Positions 40,137 through 49,201 of a stretch of 64,000 nt of DNA are shown here, piece after piece. The position numbers and the translations under genes were made by a program. The DNA is from Gammaproteobacteria bacterium (GTDB taxonomy: Bacteria; Pseudomonadota; Gammaproteobacteria; Diplorickettsiales; Diplorickettsiaceae): positions 101,750 to 165,749 of the forward strand of contig VBOA01000013.1 in NCBI GenBank assembly GCA_005877695.1, read 5' to 3'. The first letter of the stretch is position 1; each line of letters opens with the position of its first letter. The notes under the pieces are model-generated. The model was given only the letters and a program-made list of their open reading frames with translations, was not told the origin of the DNA and did no database searches.

Positions 40137-41987
40137 ATGGGGACTATTAAGAATACCGTATTGATCCTATGTTTAGTTTTAATATGGCCATGTTTAGCTC
40201 ACGCTGAGAATAGAGATCAACAACGAAAACTATTTTGGCAGGCGCGGCAGCTGTTAATGACTAAACATTATCCACAATTTGCTGCTTTAAAAGTTAAACT
40301 CAAAGATTATCCTTTATATCCTTATCTAATTTTTATCAAATTAAAACAACAATGGCCTTATGCTAATTTTGACGAAATTGATGAATTTTTACAAACCTAT
40401 AACGATACTCCCTTAGCCATTAAATTACGTGCCGATTGGTTAGCTTATTTAGCAAAAAAACAGGATTGGAATGATTTTATTCATTATTATAAACCTATTT
40501 ATGGTACACCCTTAAAGTGTTATTACCTGCAATCTTTATTGGCGACACAGCAAAAATCCTTAGCCTTTAAAAAAATAAGCACACTTTGGTTAGAAGTGAA
40601 TTCACCGCCGAGTGCTTGTCGTAAGGTCTTTAATCGTTGGGAACAATCTGGCGGATTAACGACCGATTTAATTTGGAAAAAATTAAATCAAGCCATGAGT
40701 AAAAATAATGTCAATGTCATCCAACATGTCGCTCAATTTTTACCGTCAGCACAACGCCAGCAAGTGAGGCATTGGTATCGTGTACAACGTTATCCGCTAT
40801 TAATTGAGTATCGCCATCAATTTGATCCCGATAATACCATCGATCGTAAAATTGTATTGTTTGGTTTGAAACGTTTGGCGATTAAAAATCCTGTCACCTT
40901 AGCAGACAATTGGTCAAAATTAAGTCATGCCTATCATTTAAATGAAGCGGAAAAGCAACCGATACTGGCCGCTTTAGCGGTTGGTTTAGCCAGACGCGGT
41001 CATTATGCAGCCGGTGTTTGGTTGCAAAAAGTAAAACCGGCTTATGCCGATGCGACTTTACGTGAATGGCGCGTACGCCATAGTTTATTAAATGGTCAAT
41101 GGGATAAAGTATTGTTTTGGTTGGATCATCTATCATATAAACAACAACAAGCAAGCTGTTGGCGTTATTGGCGGGCGCGGGCACTCGTTGAGACGCAACA
41201 AACCGCAGCCGCGCAGAACATTTATAGCCGCCTTGCTAAAGAGGTTGATTATTATGGTGTACTTGCCAGCCAACGTTTGCGGTTAAATTATCACCCGTCG
41301 ACGCGAAATATCCCAGGTGATCAAATAGCATTAGCCAATAATTTGGCTATACAACGTGCTAAAGAATTAATGGCCTTAGGTTTTGTCGGTGAAGCACGTC
41401 AGGAATGGTTATGGGCCGTCGATAATTTGAGTTTAGCAGAACGTCAAGCAGCCGCGCATTTGGCTAAACAATGGGGTTGGTATGATTTAGCTATCGTGGG
41501 CGCCAGTAAAGCGAATATTCACAATGATATTAAATTACGTTTTCCATTCGCGTATCGGCGTTCAGTGTTGGCTGCGTCGCGGAAAGCGCATTTAAACTCG
41601 GCATGGATTTGGGCAATTATGCGTCAAGAAAGCGCTTTTATGTGGAATGCCAAATCCAGTGCCGGCGCTTTAGGTCTAATGCAGATTATGCCGGGTACCG
41701 GTAGGCAGTTAGCGCGTGGTTTGGCGTTACGGCGCATGGATTTGCTGGATCCCGAACAGAATATTCGTTTAGGGAGTACTTATCTACGACAATTATTAAA
41801 ATTATTTGATGGCAATGCCATCTTAGCGACGGCTTCTTATAATGTGGGTCCAAATCGAATTAAAAACTTTCGAGGTTTATATCAGCGGCTTCCGAAAGAT
41901 GTTTGGGTAGAAATTTTACCTTGGAAAGAAACTCGCGATTATGTCAAAAGTGTGCAGCTCGCGCGCAGTATCTATAGTCAAATTTAA
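40137..41987 (+). CDS. slt: Soluble lytic murein transglycosylase
   Basis: Superhelical N-domain; WAIMRQESAFMWNAKSSAGALGLMQIMPGTGRQLAR, ATASYNVGPNRI. Confidence 0.93.
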   Translation: MGTIKNTVLILCLVLIWPCLAHAENRDQQRKLFWQARQLLMTKHYPQFAALKVKLKDYPLYPYLIFIKLKQQWPYANFDEIDEFLQTYNDTPLAIKLRADWLAYLAKKQDWNDFIHYYKPIYGTPLKCYYLQSLLATQQKSLAFKKISTLWLEVNSPPSACRKVFNRWEQSGGLTTDLIWKKLNQAMSKNNVNVIQHVAQFLPSAQRQQVRHWYRVQRYPLLIEYRHQFDPDNTIDRKIVLFGLKRLAIKNPVTLADNWSKLSHAYHLNEAEKQPILAALAVGLARRGHYAAGVWLQKVKPAYADATLREWRVRHSLLNGQWDKVLFWLDHLSYKQQQASCWRYWRARALVETQQTAAAQNIYSRLAKEVDYYGVLASQRLRLNYHPSTRNIPGDQIALANNLAIQRAKELMALGFVGEARQEWLWAVDNLSLAERQAAAHLAKQWGWYDLAIVGASKANIHNDIKLRFPFAYRRSVLAASRKAHLNSAWIWAIMRQESAFMWNAKSSAGALGLMQIMPGTGRQLARGLALRRMDLLDPEQNIRLGSTYLRQLLKLFDGNAILATASYNVGPNRIKNFRGLYQRLPKDVWVEILPWKETRDYVKSVQLARSIYSQI

Positions 41988-42063
41988 GCGATCGCTGAAT
42001 TTAATCGCTAATCCTATCATTAGCAAATAGTTGAAACTGACTAAGAAAATCATGAAAAACACT

Positions 42064-42098
42064 TCAAGGCAATCAATATGCCTCGAAGTGTTGGTCGT
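42064..42098. terminator. Putative terminator hairpin
   Basis: AACACTTCAAGGCAATCAATATGCCTCGAAGTGTT. Confidence 0.55.
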
Positions 42099-42119
42099 TC
42101 AAAGGCGTTGCTTTATGTG

Positions 42120-42449
42120 TTAACGATGCATTTTTTTCACAACGATATTATTGGTGACGCCGGTGACGCCTTCAACTTGTTTCGCAAGCATGCCTGCTTT
42201 TTGTTTTTGTGCCCAAGTATTAGCATAACCGCCGAGTTTAACCTGGCCTTTATAGCTCATAACCGAAATAGCTAGACCTTTTACATCGGGATCAGCTAAT
42301 AATTTTGATTTTACTTTTAAGGTAATGACACTATTGTCGACATATTGACCGGTAGTTTCTTGTTGAATGGCACGATGGCTGCTCATGGCTATCGTGGCTA
42401 CCATTGGTAATGCAATTAAGCCTAAGATAACAAATAACTTTGCTTTCAT
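42120..42449 (-). CDS. BON-domain periplasmic protein
   Basis: Signal peptide plus DNSVITLKVKSKLLADPDVKGLAISVMSYKGQVKLGGYANTWAQKQKAGMLAKQVEGVTGVTNNIVV. Confidence 0.88.
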   Translation of the reverse strand: MKAKLFVILGLIALPMVATIAMSSHRAIQQETTGQYVDNSVITLKVKSKLLADPDVKGLAISVMSYKGQVKLGGYANTWAQKQKAGMLAKQVEGVTGVTNNIVVKKMHR

Positions 42450-42526
42450 AGTATGAATACTCCTACTTGAAAATAGAATCTAGATCTTTTTCTATGGTCA
42501 AATTTTATTCTAGGAAGGGCTAGATT

Positions 42527-42607
42527 TTAAAATAGATGGCTGAATAACCAAACGAGTAGCAATACAGCAATAGGTATGCCTAATAACCAAGCAATTAAAT
42601 ATTTCAT
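42527..42607 (-). CDS. Candidate 26-aa single-span membrane protein
   Basis: MKYLIAWLLGIPIAVLLLVWLFSHLF with strong SD-like GAGGGGG upstream of ATG. Confidence 0.55.
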   Translation of the reverse strand: MKYLIAWLLGIPIAVLLLVWLFSHLF

Positions 42608-42749
42608 TATCTACCCCCTCGTTACACTCTTCTTTGAGAATAAATGTTCCCTATAAAAAGGTTAGTCAAGTCGACAGATAAATCAAGTTATTCTGCTTGG
42701 AGTAGGGACAGATTATGTGCATAAAATAACCAGCAGAATAAAATCCGTG

Positions 42750-43217
42750 TTAAAACGGGATATCGTCATCAAAGGCTTCGGCTATTTCCGGTAATTTGTC
42801 GGCTTCACGTTTGGGTCGTGCAGTGGAGGTTTGTGTAGCAAAGGGGGGTGGTGATTCAGCGTTGGCATGGCCACCGCGACTATCGAGCATTTGCATTTCA
42901 TTTGCGATAATTTCAGTGGTATAGCGATCTTGACCGCTGGTTTTATCTTGCCATTTACGGGTTTGTAAACGTCCTTCGATGTAAACCTTAGAACCTTTCT
43001 TTAAATATTCGTGGGCAATTTCTGCAAGGCGTTGGAATAAAATGACGCGATGCCATTCAGTTCGCTCTTGTAGTTCACCGGTATTTTTATCTTTCCAGCT
43101 TTCGCTAGTGGCAAGATTAATATTGGTCACAGCGACACCATTGCCGGGCATATGACGCATTTCCGGATCACCACCTAAGTTGCCGATTAGAATAACCTTA
43201 TTAACGCCTCTCGCCAT
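42750..43217 (-). CDS. ssb: Single-stranded DNA-binding protein
   Basis: [40 protein letters not shown]..., acidic C-terminal DDDIPF. Confidence 0.97.
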   Translation of the reverse strand: MARGVNKVILIGNLGGDPEMRHMPGNGVAVTNINLATSESWKDKNTGELQERTEWHRVILFQRLAEIAHEYLKKGSKVYIEGRLQTRKWQDKTSGQDRYTTEIIANEMQMLDSRGGHANAESPPPFATQTSTARPKREADKLPEIAEAFDDDIPF

Positions 43218-43240
43218 TTTTGAATACTCCCGTAGTATAC

Positions 43241-43269
43241 ATACTCTTCGCGTGAATTGCGGTGAGTAT
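43241..43269 (-). repeat. Miniature (both ends only) derivative of dispersed intergenic repeat
   Basis: Reverse complement ATACTCACCGCAATTCACGCGAAGAGTAT joins the left terminus ATACTCAC.GCA and right terminus GCGAAGAGTAT. Confidence 0.5.
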
Positions 43270-43436
43270 AAATCAAAACCATTAAGCTTGGATTTTAAAT
43301 CTTGGCACGAAAAAAAGAAAGCCGTCTAGATGAATTTTTTAGAGGTTTCTTTTCATTATTTTCGAGGTTATAGTGTGGGATTTTAATAATCGCTGATAAC
43401 CTTTTAGCACTTGTACTCGAACTTTCCTATTTATCT

Positions 43437-46307
43437 ATGGATACCATTCGCATTCGTGGTGCTCGCACCCATAATCTACAGAATCTCGATCTTGATATTC
43501 CCCGTGATCAATTAATTGTGGTGACTGGACTATCGGGCTCAGGTAAGTCGTCGTTAGCCTTTGACACGTTATATGCCGAAGGTCAGCGTCGTTATGTGGA
43601 ATCGTTGTCTTCTTATGCACGCCAATTTCTTTCCATGATGGAAAAACCTGATGTCGATCATATCGAAGGACTTTCTCCAGCGATTGCCATTGATCAAAAA
43701 TCTACCTCACATAATCCACGCTCCACCGTTGGCACGGTCACTGAAATTTATGATTATTTGCGGGTGTTGTTTGCGCGCATAGGCGAGCCGCGCTGTCCGG
43801 TGCATAACACCAGTTTAGCAGCACAAAGTGTTAGTCAGATGGTGGATAGCTTAATGGTCTTGCCGATGGAGACCCGTCTACTTATTTTGGCGCCAAAAGT
43901 ACAGGGGCGGAAAGGTGAGTTTAAGCCTTTACTTGATGAATTACGCAGTCAAGGTTACTTACGAGCACGCATAGATGGCGAATTGATCGAATTAGATCAG
44001 GTAAGTTCTTTAAAGGCTAAACAAAAACATACGATTGATGTGGTCGTCGATAGACTGAAAGTGAAACCTGACAATCGATTACGCTTGAGCGAATCTTTAG
44101 CCACCGCGGCAGGCTTGAGCGACGGTTTAGTGACGGTGCTAGTACAAGATGCGTCAGGAAATACGGCACAGGAATTAGTTTTTTCTGAACGTTTTGCCTG
44201 TCCAGAGTGTGGCTATAGTATTAGTGAGTTAGAACCACGTTTATTTTCTTTCAATAATCCAGCGGGTGCTTGTTCCCAATGTGATGGTTTAGGCCATGAA
44301 ATGATCTTTGATGCCGAGAAAGTGATACCACAGCCGGAGCTTAGCATTGCGCGCGGCGCTATTCGGGGGTGGGATGCGCAGAATCCTTATTATTCTTTAT
44401 TATTATCGACCTTAGCCAAACATTATGGTTTTTCTTTAGACACGCCTTTTAATGCATTGCCGGATAAACTTCAGGAAATTATTTTATATGGGAGTGGTAA
44501 AGAAGAAATAAAATTTCATTACGAGAGTGAAAAAGGTTACGTCTACAATAAGAAAAAACCTTTTGAAGGCGTGATTTCCAGTATGCAACGGCGTTATCAA
44601 GAAACTGAATCACATTCTGTGCGTGAAGATTTAGCCCGTTATTTGGCTTCTAAACCTTGTACCGCTTGCCATGGGACAAGATTAAATGTCGCCGCACGCC
44701 ATGTGTTTATCGCCGATAAAGCGATTACTGATTGGGTGGCTTTACCTCTCGATAAATTAAAAGAACTTTTTGAAAAATTAAATTTATCCGGCCAACGTGC
44801 TCAGATTGCTATGCGATTACAAAAAGAAATTATTGACCGGTTAAATTTTTTAATTGATGTGGGTTTAAATTATCTGTCCTTGGATCGGAGTGCCGATACC
44901 TTATCAGGCGGAGAATCACAACGAATACGGTTGGCAAGCCAAATCGGTTCAGGTTTAGTGGGTGTAATGTATATACTTGATGAGCCATCAATAGGATTGC
45001 ATCAAAGAGATAATGGTCGTTTGTTGAGTACCTTGTTGCGCTTGCGTGATTTAGGGAATACCGTCATTGTTGTTGAACATGACGAAGAAGCCATCCGCCA
45101 TGCCGATTATGTCATCGATATGGGACCGGGCGCGGGTGTGCATGGAGGGCGGGTGCTTGCACAAGGCTCGCCCGCTGCGATTATGCGCAATCCACATTCA
45201 TTAACCGGACAATATTTATCCGGTGAACGCCGTATCGAATGCCCTAAAAAACGTTGCAAATTTGATAAGCAGCAGGTCATTAAACTGTCGGGGGCGAGCG
45301 GCAATAACTTAAAACACATTGATGTTGAGATTCCTCTGGGTTTAATGACCTGCATTACCGGCGTATCAGGCTCTGGAAAATCAACACTGATTAATGACAC
45401 CCTATACCCTCTGGCAGCCAAAAAATTAAACGCAGCTATTTTGCCACAAGCAGCAGCTTATCAATCCATTACCGGTTTAGAACAGTTGGATAAAGTGATC
45501 GATATTGATCAAAGTCCGATAGGGCGTACGCCCCGATCCAATCCAGCGACCTATATTGGTTTATTTACGCCCATACGCGAATTATTTGCTGCAACACCGG
45601 AAGCGCGTTCCCGAGGCTATACGGCGGGACGTTTTAGTTTTAACGTAAAAGGGGGCCGCTGTGAAGCGTGCGAAGGTGATGGTGTACTCAAAGTAGAAAT
45701 GCATTTCTTAGCGGATGTGTATGTGCAATGTGATGTCTGTAAAGGCCAGCGCTATAATCGTGAAACCTTAGAAATACGCTATAAAGGAAAAACGATTTAT
45801 CAGATCCTCGAAATGACCGTAGAGGAAGCCCATGAGTTTTTTAATCCTATCCCGGTTTTAGCACGAAAATTACAGACATTGATTGAAGTAGGGTTAGGTT
45901 ATTTGCATTTAGGCCAAAGCGCACCGACTTTATCGGGTGGGGAAGCGCAACGTGTCAAGCTCGCCAAAGAACTGAGTAAACGCGATACCGGTCGTACTTT
46001 ATATATTTTGGATGAACCAACGACCGGTTTACATTTTTATGATATCGAACAATTATTGAAGGTGTTATATCGTTTGCGTGAGCGCGGTAATACGGTGGTG
46101 GTGATCGAACATAATCTTGATGTGATCAAAACCGCTGATTGGATTATTGATCTCGGACCGGAAGGCGGTAGTAAAGGCGGTGAGATCGTTTGTGTCGGCA
46201 CGCCCGAACAGGTTGCAAAACAACCGACTTCCTATACCGGCCATTATTTAAAACCCTTATTAGGCAAACGTAATTTATCCAGTGAAAATGGTAGTCGTCA
46301 TGGTTGA
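43437..46307 (+). CDS. uvrA: Excinuclease ABC subunit A
   Basis: [58 protein letters not shown], two ABC ATPase halves, divergent from ssb. Confidence 0.98.
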   Translation: MDTIRIRGARTHNLQNLDLDIPRDQLIVVTGLSGSGKSSLAFDTLYAEGQRRYVESLSSYARQFLSMMEKPDVDHIEGLSPAIAIDQKSTSHNPRSTVGTVTEIYDYLRVLFARIGEPRCPVHNTSLAAQSVSQMVDSLMVLPMETRLLILAPKVQGRKGEFKPLLDELRSQGYLRARIDGELIELDQVSSLKAKQKHTIDVVVDRLKVKPDNRLRLSESLATAAGLSDGLVTVLVQDASGNTAQELVFSERFACPECGYSISELEPRLFSFNNPAGACSQCDGLGHEMIFDAEKVIPQPELSIARGAIRGWDAQNPYYSLLLSTLAKHYGFSLDTPFNALPDKLQEIILYGSGKEEIKFHYESEKGYVYNKKKPFEGVISSMQRRYQETESHSVREDLARYLASKPCTACHGTRLNVAARHVFIADKAITDWVALPLDKLKELFEKLNLSGQRAQIAMRLQKEIIDRLNFLIDVGLNYLSLDRSADTLSGGESQRIRLASQIGSGLVGVMYILDEPSIGLHQRDNGRLLSTLLRLRDLGNTVIVVEHDEEAIRHADYVIDMGPGAGVHGGRVLAQGSPAAIMRNPHSLTGQYLSGERRIECPKKRCKFDKQQVIKLSGASGNNLKHIDVEIPLGLMTCITGVSGSGKSTLINDTLYPLAAKKLNAAILPQAAAYQSITGLEQLDKVIDIDQSPIGRTPRSNPATYIGLFTPIRELFAATPEARSRGYTAGRFSFNVKGGRCEACEGDGVLKVEMHFLADVYVQCDVCKGQRYNRETLEIRYKGKTIYQILEMTVEEAHEFFNPIPVLARKLQTLIEVGLGYLHLGQSAPTLSGGEAQRVKLAKELSKRDTGRTLYILDEPTTGLHFYDIEQLLKVLYRLRERGNTVVVIEHNLDVIKTADWIIDLGPEGGSKGGEIVCVGTPEQVAKQPTSYTGHYLKPLLGKRNLSSENGSRHG

Positions 46308-46318
46308 ATGGATAAAAA

Positions 46319-46348
46319 TAAAAAACCCCTAGAACAGGGGTTTTTTAT
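46319..46348. terminator. Bidirectional terminator between uvrA and OmpW-like gene
   Basis: AAAAACCCCTAGAACAGGGGTTTTTT. Confidence 0.8.
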
Positions 46349-46377
46349 TAACAGAAGGTTTGGTTTTATCAGGAGAA

Positions 46378-47118
46378 TTAACCAAAGCTGTAACCAAGAC
46401 CTATCGTTGCAAAGTTAATGTTTGCGGGTTTATTTTTACCGATAGGATGAATGTGTGTAAAAGAGGTATCAATAAACATATTTGGCGTAATGTCATAGGT
46501 GACACCGATGCCTGTTTCAGGCGCCCAATTGTGTTTACTAAATAGATCAGTTACTGGTTTGCCTTGGTATTGCATTTTACCCTTACTTTTAACCGTGGTG
46601 GTTAAATAAGCCATACCGGCTTTACCATACACACTGAATTTATCGCTAATTGGATAAATACCTTTACCAACGATATCAAACGCATGTTGATTAATGGTGA
46701 TAGCTTCTTTGGTAGTGGTGGTAACCACGCTAGTACTTGTTGACATTGTATTCACTGGGATAGCAATTCCAGTTAATGGATCAACTTTCATGGAAATACC
46801 AGGAACTTGAGTAGTCACACTAGAACTAGAAGTCATCGACAGATTTGATTTTTGTTGACCAAATTGCATATAACCTAATTCAACCGCCCAGTTTTGGCTA
46901 AATCGATAACCAATCGCTAAACGACCTGCCATTTCACCTTTAGCTGCTTTTTTATCTTTGCTAACAGTAATATCGGAAGGAAGTTTTTTAAATTGGTTGC
47001 CGGTACGGGCATAGCCGATTTGACCATCGACATAGATACCATTGGTCGTTGCATTAGCAGCCATCATACCGAGCGCGGAAACGCCTAGTACGCTTACTGC
47101 GATTATTCTCTTAATCAT
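46378..47118 (-). CDS. OmpW-like outer-membrane beta-barrel protein (paralogue 1)
   Basis: Signal peptide ...MMAANATTNGIYVDGQIGYARTGNQ; GRLAIGYRFSQNWAVELGYMQF; ends NINFATIGLGYSFG. Confidence 0.88.
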   Translation of the reverse strand: MIKRIIAVSVLGVSALGMMAANATTNGIYVDGQIGYARTGNQFKKLPSDITVSKDKKAAKGEMAGRLAIGYRFSQNWAVELGYMQFGQQKSNLSMTSSSSVTTQVPGISMKVDPLTGIAIPVNTMSTSTSVVTTTTKEAITINQHAFDIVGKGIYPISDKFSVYGKAGMAYLTTTVKSKGKMQYQGKPVTDLFSKHNWAPETGIGVTYDITPNMFIDTSFTHIHPIGKNKPANINFATIGLGYSFG

Positions 47119-47139
47119 ATTGTTATTTTCCTCGTAAGA

Positions 47140-47155
47140 GTTTAACTAGTTAAAC
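47140..47155 (-). promoter_or_regulatory. Perfect palindrome GTTTAACTAGTTAAAC in 5' leader of OmpW-like paralogue 1
   Basis: 16-nt perfect inverted repeat between putative promoter and SD. Confidence 0.55.
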
Positions 47156-47263
47156 AGAGCGCATTTCTATCACTTGTATAAATAGTTGTCAACTTTATTA
47201 TCAATTATTTTTATATATCAGCTGGATTGAAGCGAAAAACCGGTCTGGGAGACTAAAAAACCA

Positions 47264-47292
47264 AAAAAAACTCCTAGAACAGGGGGGGTTTA
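47264..47292 (-). terminator. Decayed terminator of lost OmpW-like copy
   Basis: AAAAAAACTCCTAGAACAGGGGGGGTTT, degraded version of 46319-46348. Confidence 0.5.
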
Positions 47293-47322
47293 ACAAACAA
47301 ATATGGGTTTAAAACTTAGGTA

Positions 47323-47406
47323 TTAACCGAAGCTATAACCAATACCTACGGCAGCAAAGTTGATGCTGTTAGGCTTGTGTTTACCCATCGGTTGGATATG
47401 CGTCAT
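47323..47406 (-). pseudogene. C-terminal remnant of an additional OmpW-like paralogue
   Basis: Encodes MTHIQPMGKHKPNSINFAAVGIGYSFG*, same C-terminal strand motif as neighbours. Confidence 0.85.
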
Positions 47407-47471
47407 CTAAAGGACTACATTTCAAGCTAGAGAATAGAGCGATTGATGGATTTATGCATAATGACCAAAAA

Positions 47472-47500
47472 GAAAAACCCCTTGAAAAAGGGGTTTTTGC
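47472..47500 (-). terminator. Terminator downstream of OmpW-like paralogue 2
   Basis: GAAAAACCCCTTGAAAAAGGGGTTTTTGC. Confidence 0.8.
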
Positions 47501-47524
47501 GAGAACTTAGAGTAAAAACAAAGA

Positions 47525-48181
47525 TTAACCGAAGTTGTAACCAACACCAACCGCAACGAAATCAATGTTACCAGGCTTATTGCTTCCTAAAGGTTGAATG
47601 TGTGTCCAAGAAGTATCGATAGATACATTGGGTGTAAAGTCGTAGCTGACACCGATGGCGGCTTCTGGCGCCCATTTGTGCTTAGCAACATTGGCATAAT
47701 GATTAAGGCCTAATGTTGCGTCTTTACCGCTAACAATTTTAGCATTAAGATCGGTGGTTAAATAGGCAACGCCGAGCTTACCATAGACATTAATAGTCTG
47801 GGTAACGGGCAAAATACCTTTACCGACTAAGTCAATGGCATGTTGTTGCAATTGTAATGTCGCTGAACCGGGCTCATCTTTTAAAAATGTGTTAGGGATA
47901 TCAAGTTTTCTTTGACTTAATCCTAAATAACCCACTTCAACAGCAAAGTTTTGATTGAACTGATAACCCAAAGCTAAGCGACCAGCGATACCGTTGTTGG
48001 CTAAGTCATGATTTTTACCCAAATCAATATCATGTTTATCGAAACGGGTTTTGTTACTCATGTGAGTATTCGCATAACCTAATTGACCGGTGACATAGAC
48101 ACCCGGAGCAGCAGCATTTGCAGTCATTGCCGCTAATACCGAAACACTTAATACGGTGTTACTTAGAACTTTTTTAAACAT
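47525..48181 (-). CDS. OmpW-like outer-membrane beta-barrel protein (paralogue 2)
   Basis: MFKKVLSNTVLSVSVLAAMTANAAAPGVYVTGQLGYANTH...PGNIDFVAVGVGYNFG. Confidence 0.9.
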   Translation of the reverse strand: MFKKVLSNTVLSVSVLAAMTANAAAPGVYVTGQLGYANTHMSNKTRFDKHDIDLGKNHDLANNGIAGRLALGYQFNQNFAVEVGYLGLSQRKLDIPNTFLKDEPGSATLQLQQHAIDLVGKGILPVTQTINVYGKLGVAYLTTDLNAKIVSGKDATLGLNHYANVAKHKWAPEAAIGVSYDFTPNVSIDTSWTHIQPLGSNKPGNIDFVAVGVGYNFG

Positions 48182-48203
48182 TATTATTATTCTCCTAAAG
48201 AGT

Positions 48204-48219
48204 TTTTAACGAGTTAAAA
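48204..48219 (-). promoter_or_regulatory. Inverted repeat TTTTAACGAGTTAAAA in leader of paralogue 2
   Basis: 7-bp arms around 2 nt; same position relative to SD as at 47140 and 48925. Confidence 0.5.
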
Positions 48220-48246
48220 GAAAAACCCCAGAAGAGGGGTTTTTCA
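48220..48246 (-). terminator. Terminator downstream of OmpW-like paralogue 3
   Basis: GAAAAACCCCAGAAGAGGGGTTTTTC. Confidence 0.8.
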
Positions 48247-48268
48247 AGAACTTAGAATTAAGACTTAC

Positions 48269-48904
48269 TTAACCGAAGTTGTAGCCAACACCGAGCGCAG
48301 CAAAGTCAATATTGCCAGGCTTGTTGTTACCTAAAGGTTGGATGTGTGTCAAAGAAGCATCTAAAGAGACATTAGGTGTAATGTCATAGCTGACACCGAT
48401 AGCAGCTTCTGGCGCCCATTTGTGTTTAGCAATATTAGCTTCACCATTGAGATCTAAAGTAGCTGCAGGTATACCAGGGATTTTACCGTGGGCTGTATAA
48501 TCTGTAGTGATATAAGCAACACCGAGTTTACCATAAACGTTAATATTAGTCGTTAAAGGAAGGATACCTTTACCGGCAAAATCAATGACATTTTGTTGCA
48601 GCTTTAATTTAGCATCGGCTACAAGGGGTGTGTTAGGCACTTTATAAGCATTTAGCTGAACCTTGCTATCGCTTAATTGTAAATAGCCCGCTTCAACAGC
48701 AAAATTTTGATTGAATTGATAACCGATAGCGGCGCGACCAGCCAAGCCATTATTGGATAAATCCTTGCCGAGTTTGCTGTCCAAATGAGTATCTGCATAG
48801 CCGACTTGACCGGTGACATAGACGCCGGGTGCTGCGGCGTTTGCTGTCATTGCCGCTAATGCAGAAATACTTAATACAGTTGTACTTAGAACTTTTTTAA
48901 ACAT
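48269..48904 (-). CDS. OmpW-like outer-membrane beta-barrel protein (paralogue 3)
   Basis: MFKKVLSTTVLSISALAAMTANAAAPGVYVTGQVGYADTH...PGNIDFAALGVGYNFG. Confidence 0.9.
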   Translation of the reverse strand: MFKKVLSTTVLSISALAAMTANAAAPGVYVTGQVGYADTHLDSKLGKDLSNNGLAGRAAIGYQFNQNFAVEAGYLQLSDSKVQLNAYKVPNTPLVADAKLKLQQNVIDFAGKGILPLTTNINVYGKLGVAYITTDYTAHGKIPGIPAATLDLNGEANIAKHKWAPEAAIGVSYDITPNVSLDASLTHIQPLGNNKPGNIDFAALGVGYNFG

Positions 48905-48924
48905 TATTATTATTCTCCTGAAGA

Positions 48925-48940
48925 GTTTAACTAGTCAAAC
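48925..48940 (-). promoter_or_regulatory. Near-palindrome GTTTAACTAGTCAAAC in leader of paralogue 3
   Basis: Same arrangement as 47140-47155; TTGACA/TTTAAT promoter-like boxes upstream on minus strand. Confidence 0.55.
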
Positions 48941-49201
48941 GAGCAACTATTAAACAATTAGATTTATTTTTTGTCAACTTCTGCGCAAGAAAAATTACTT
49001 TCTTAAATTTTCCTTAATTTTATTTTTTATTTTACTTAAAAATCAATTTTAAAATTGAAACTTCCTTTTTTAATTTATTTAGTTAACATAAGCGTATGTT
49101 AAGGAAAAATTAATATAAAAAAGGAGGACTCAGCAGACTAAAAATTTAAAAATACTTTTATCAATTTATATCCAACAATATTCATAAATTAAGGAAGATT
49201 T

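Noticed and set aside
45107-45421. Minus-strand 104-aa ORF inside uvrA
   Set aside because: Shadow ORF opposite a conserved ABC ATPase region.
47525-48904. Recent duplication of barrel paralogues as a possible assembly duplication
   Set aside because: The two genes differ throughout their loops and have different terminators, so this is a real paralogous pair rather than an assembly repeat.
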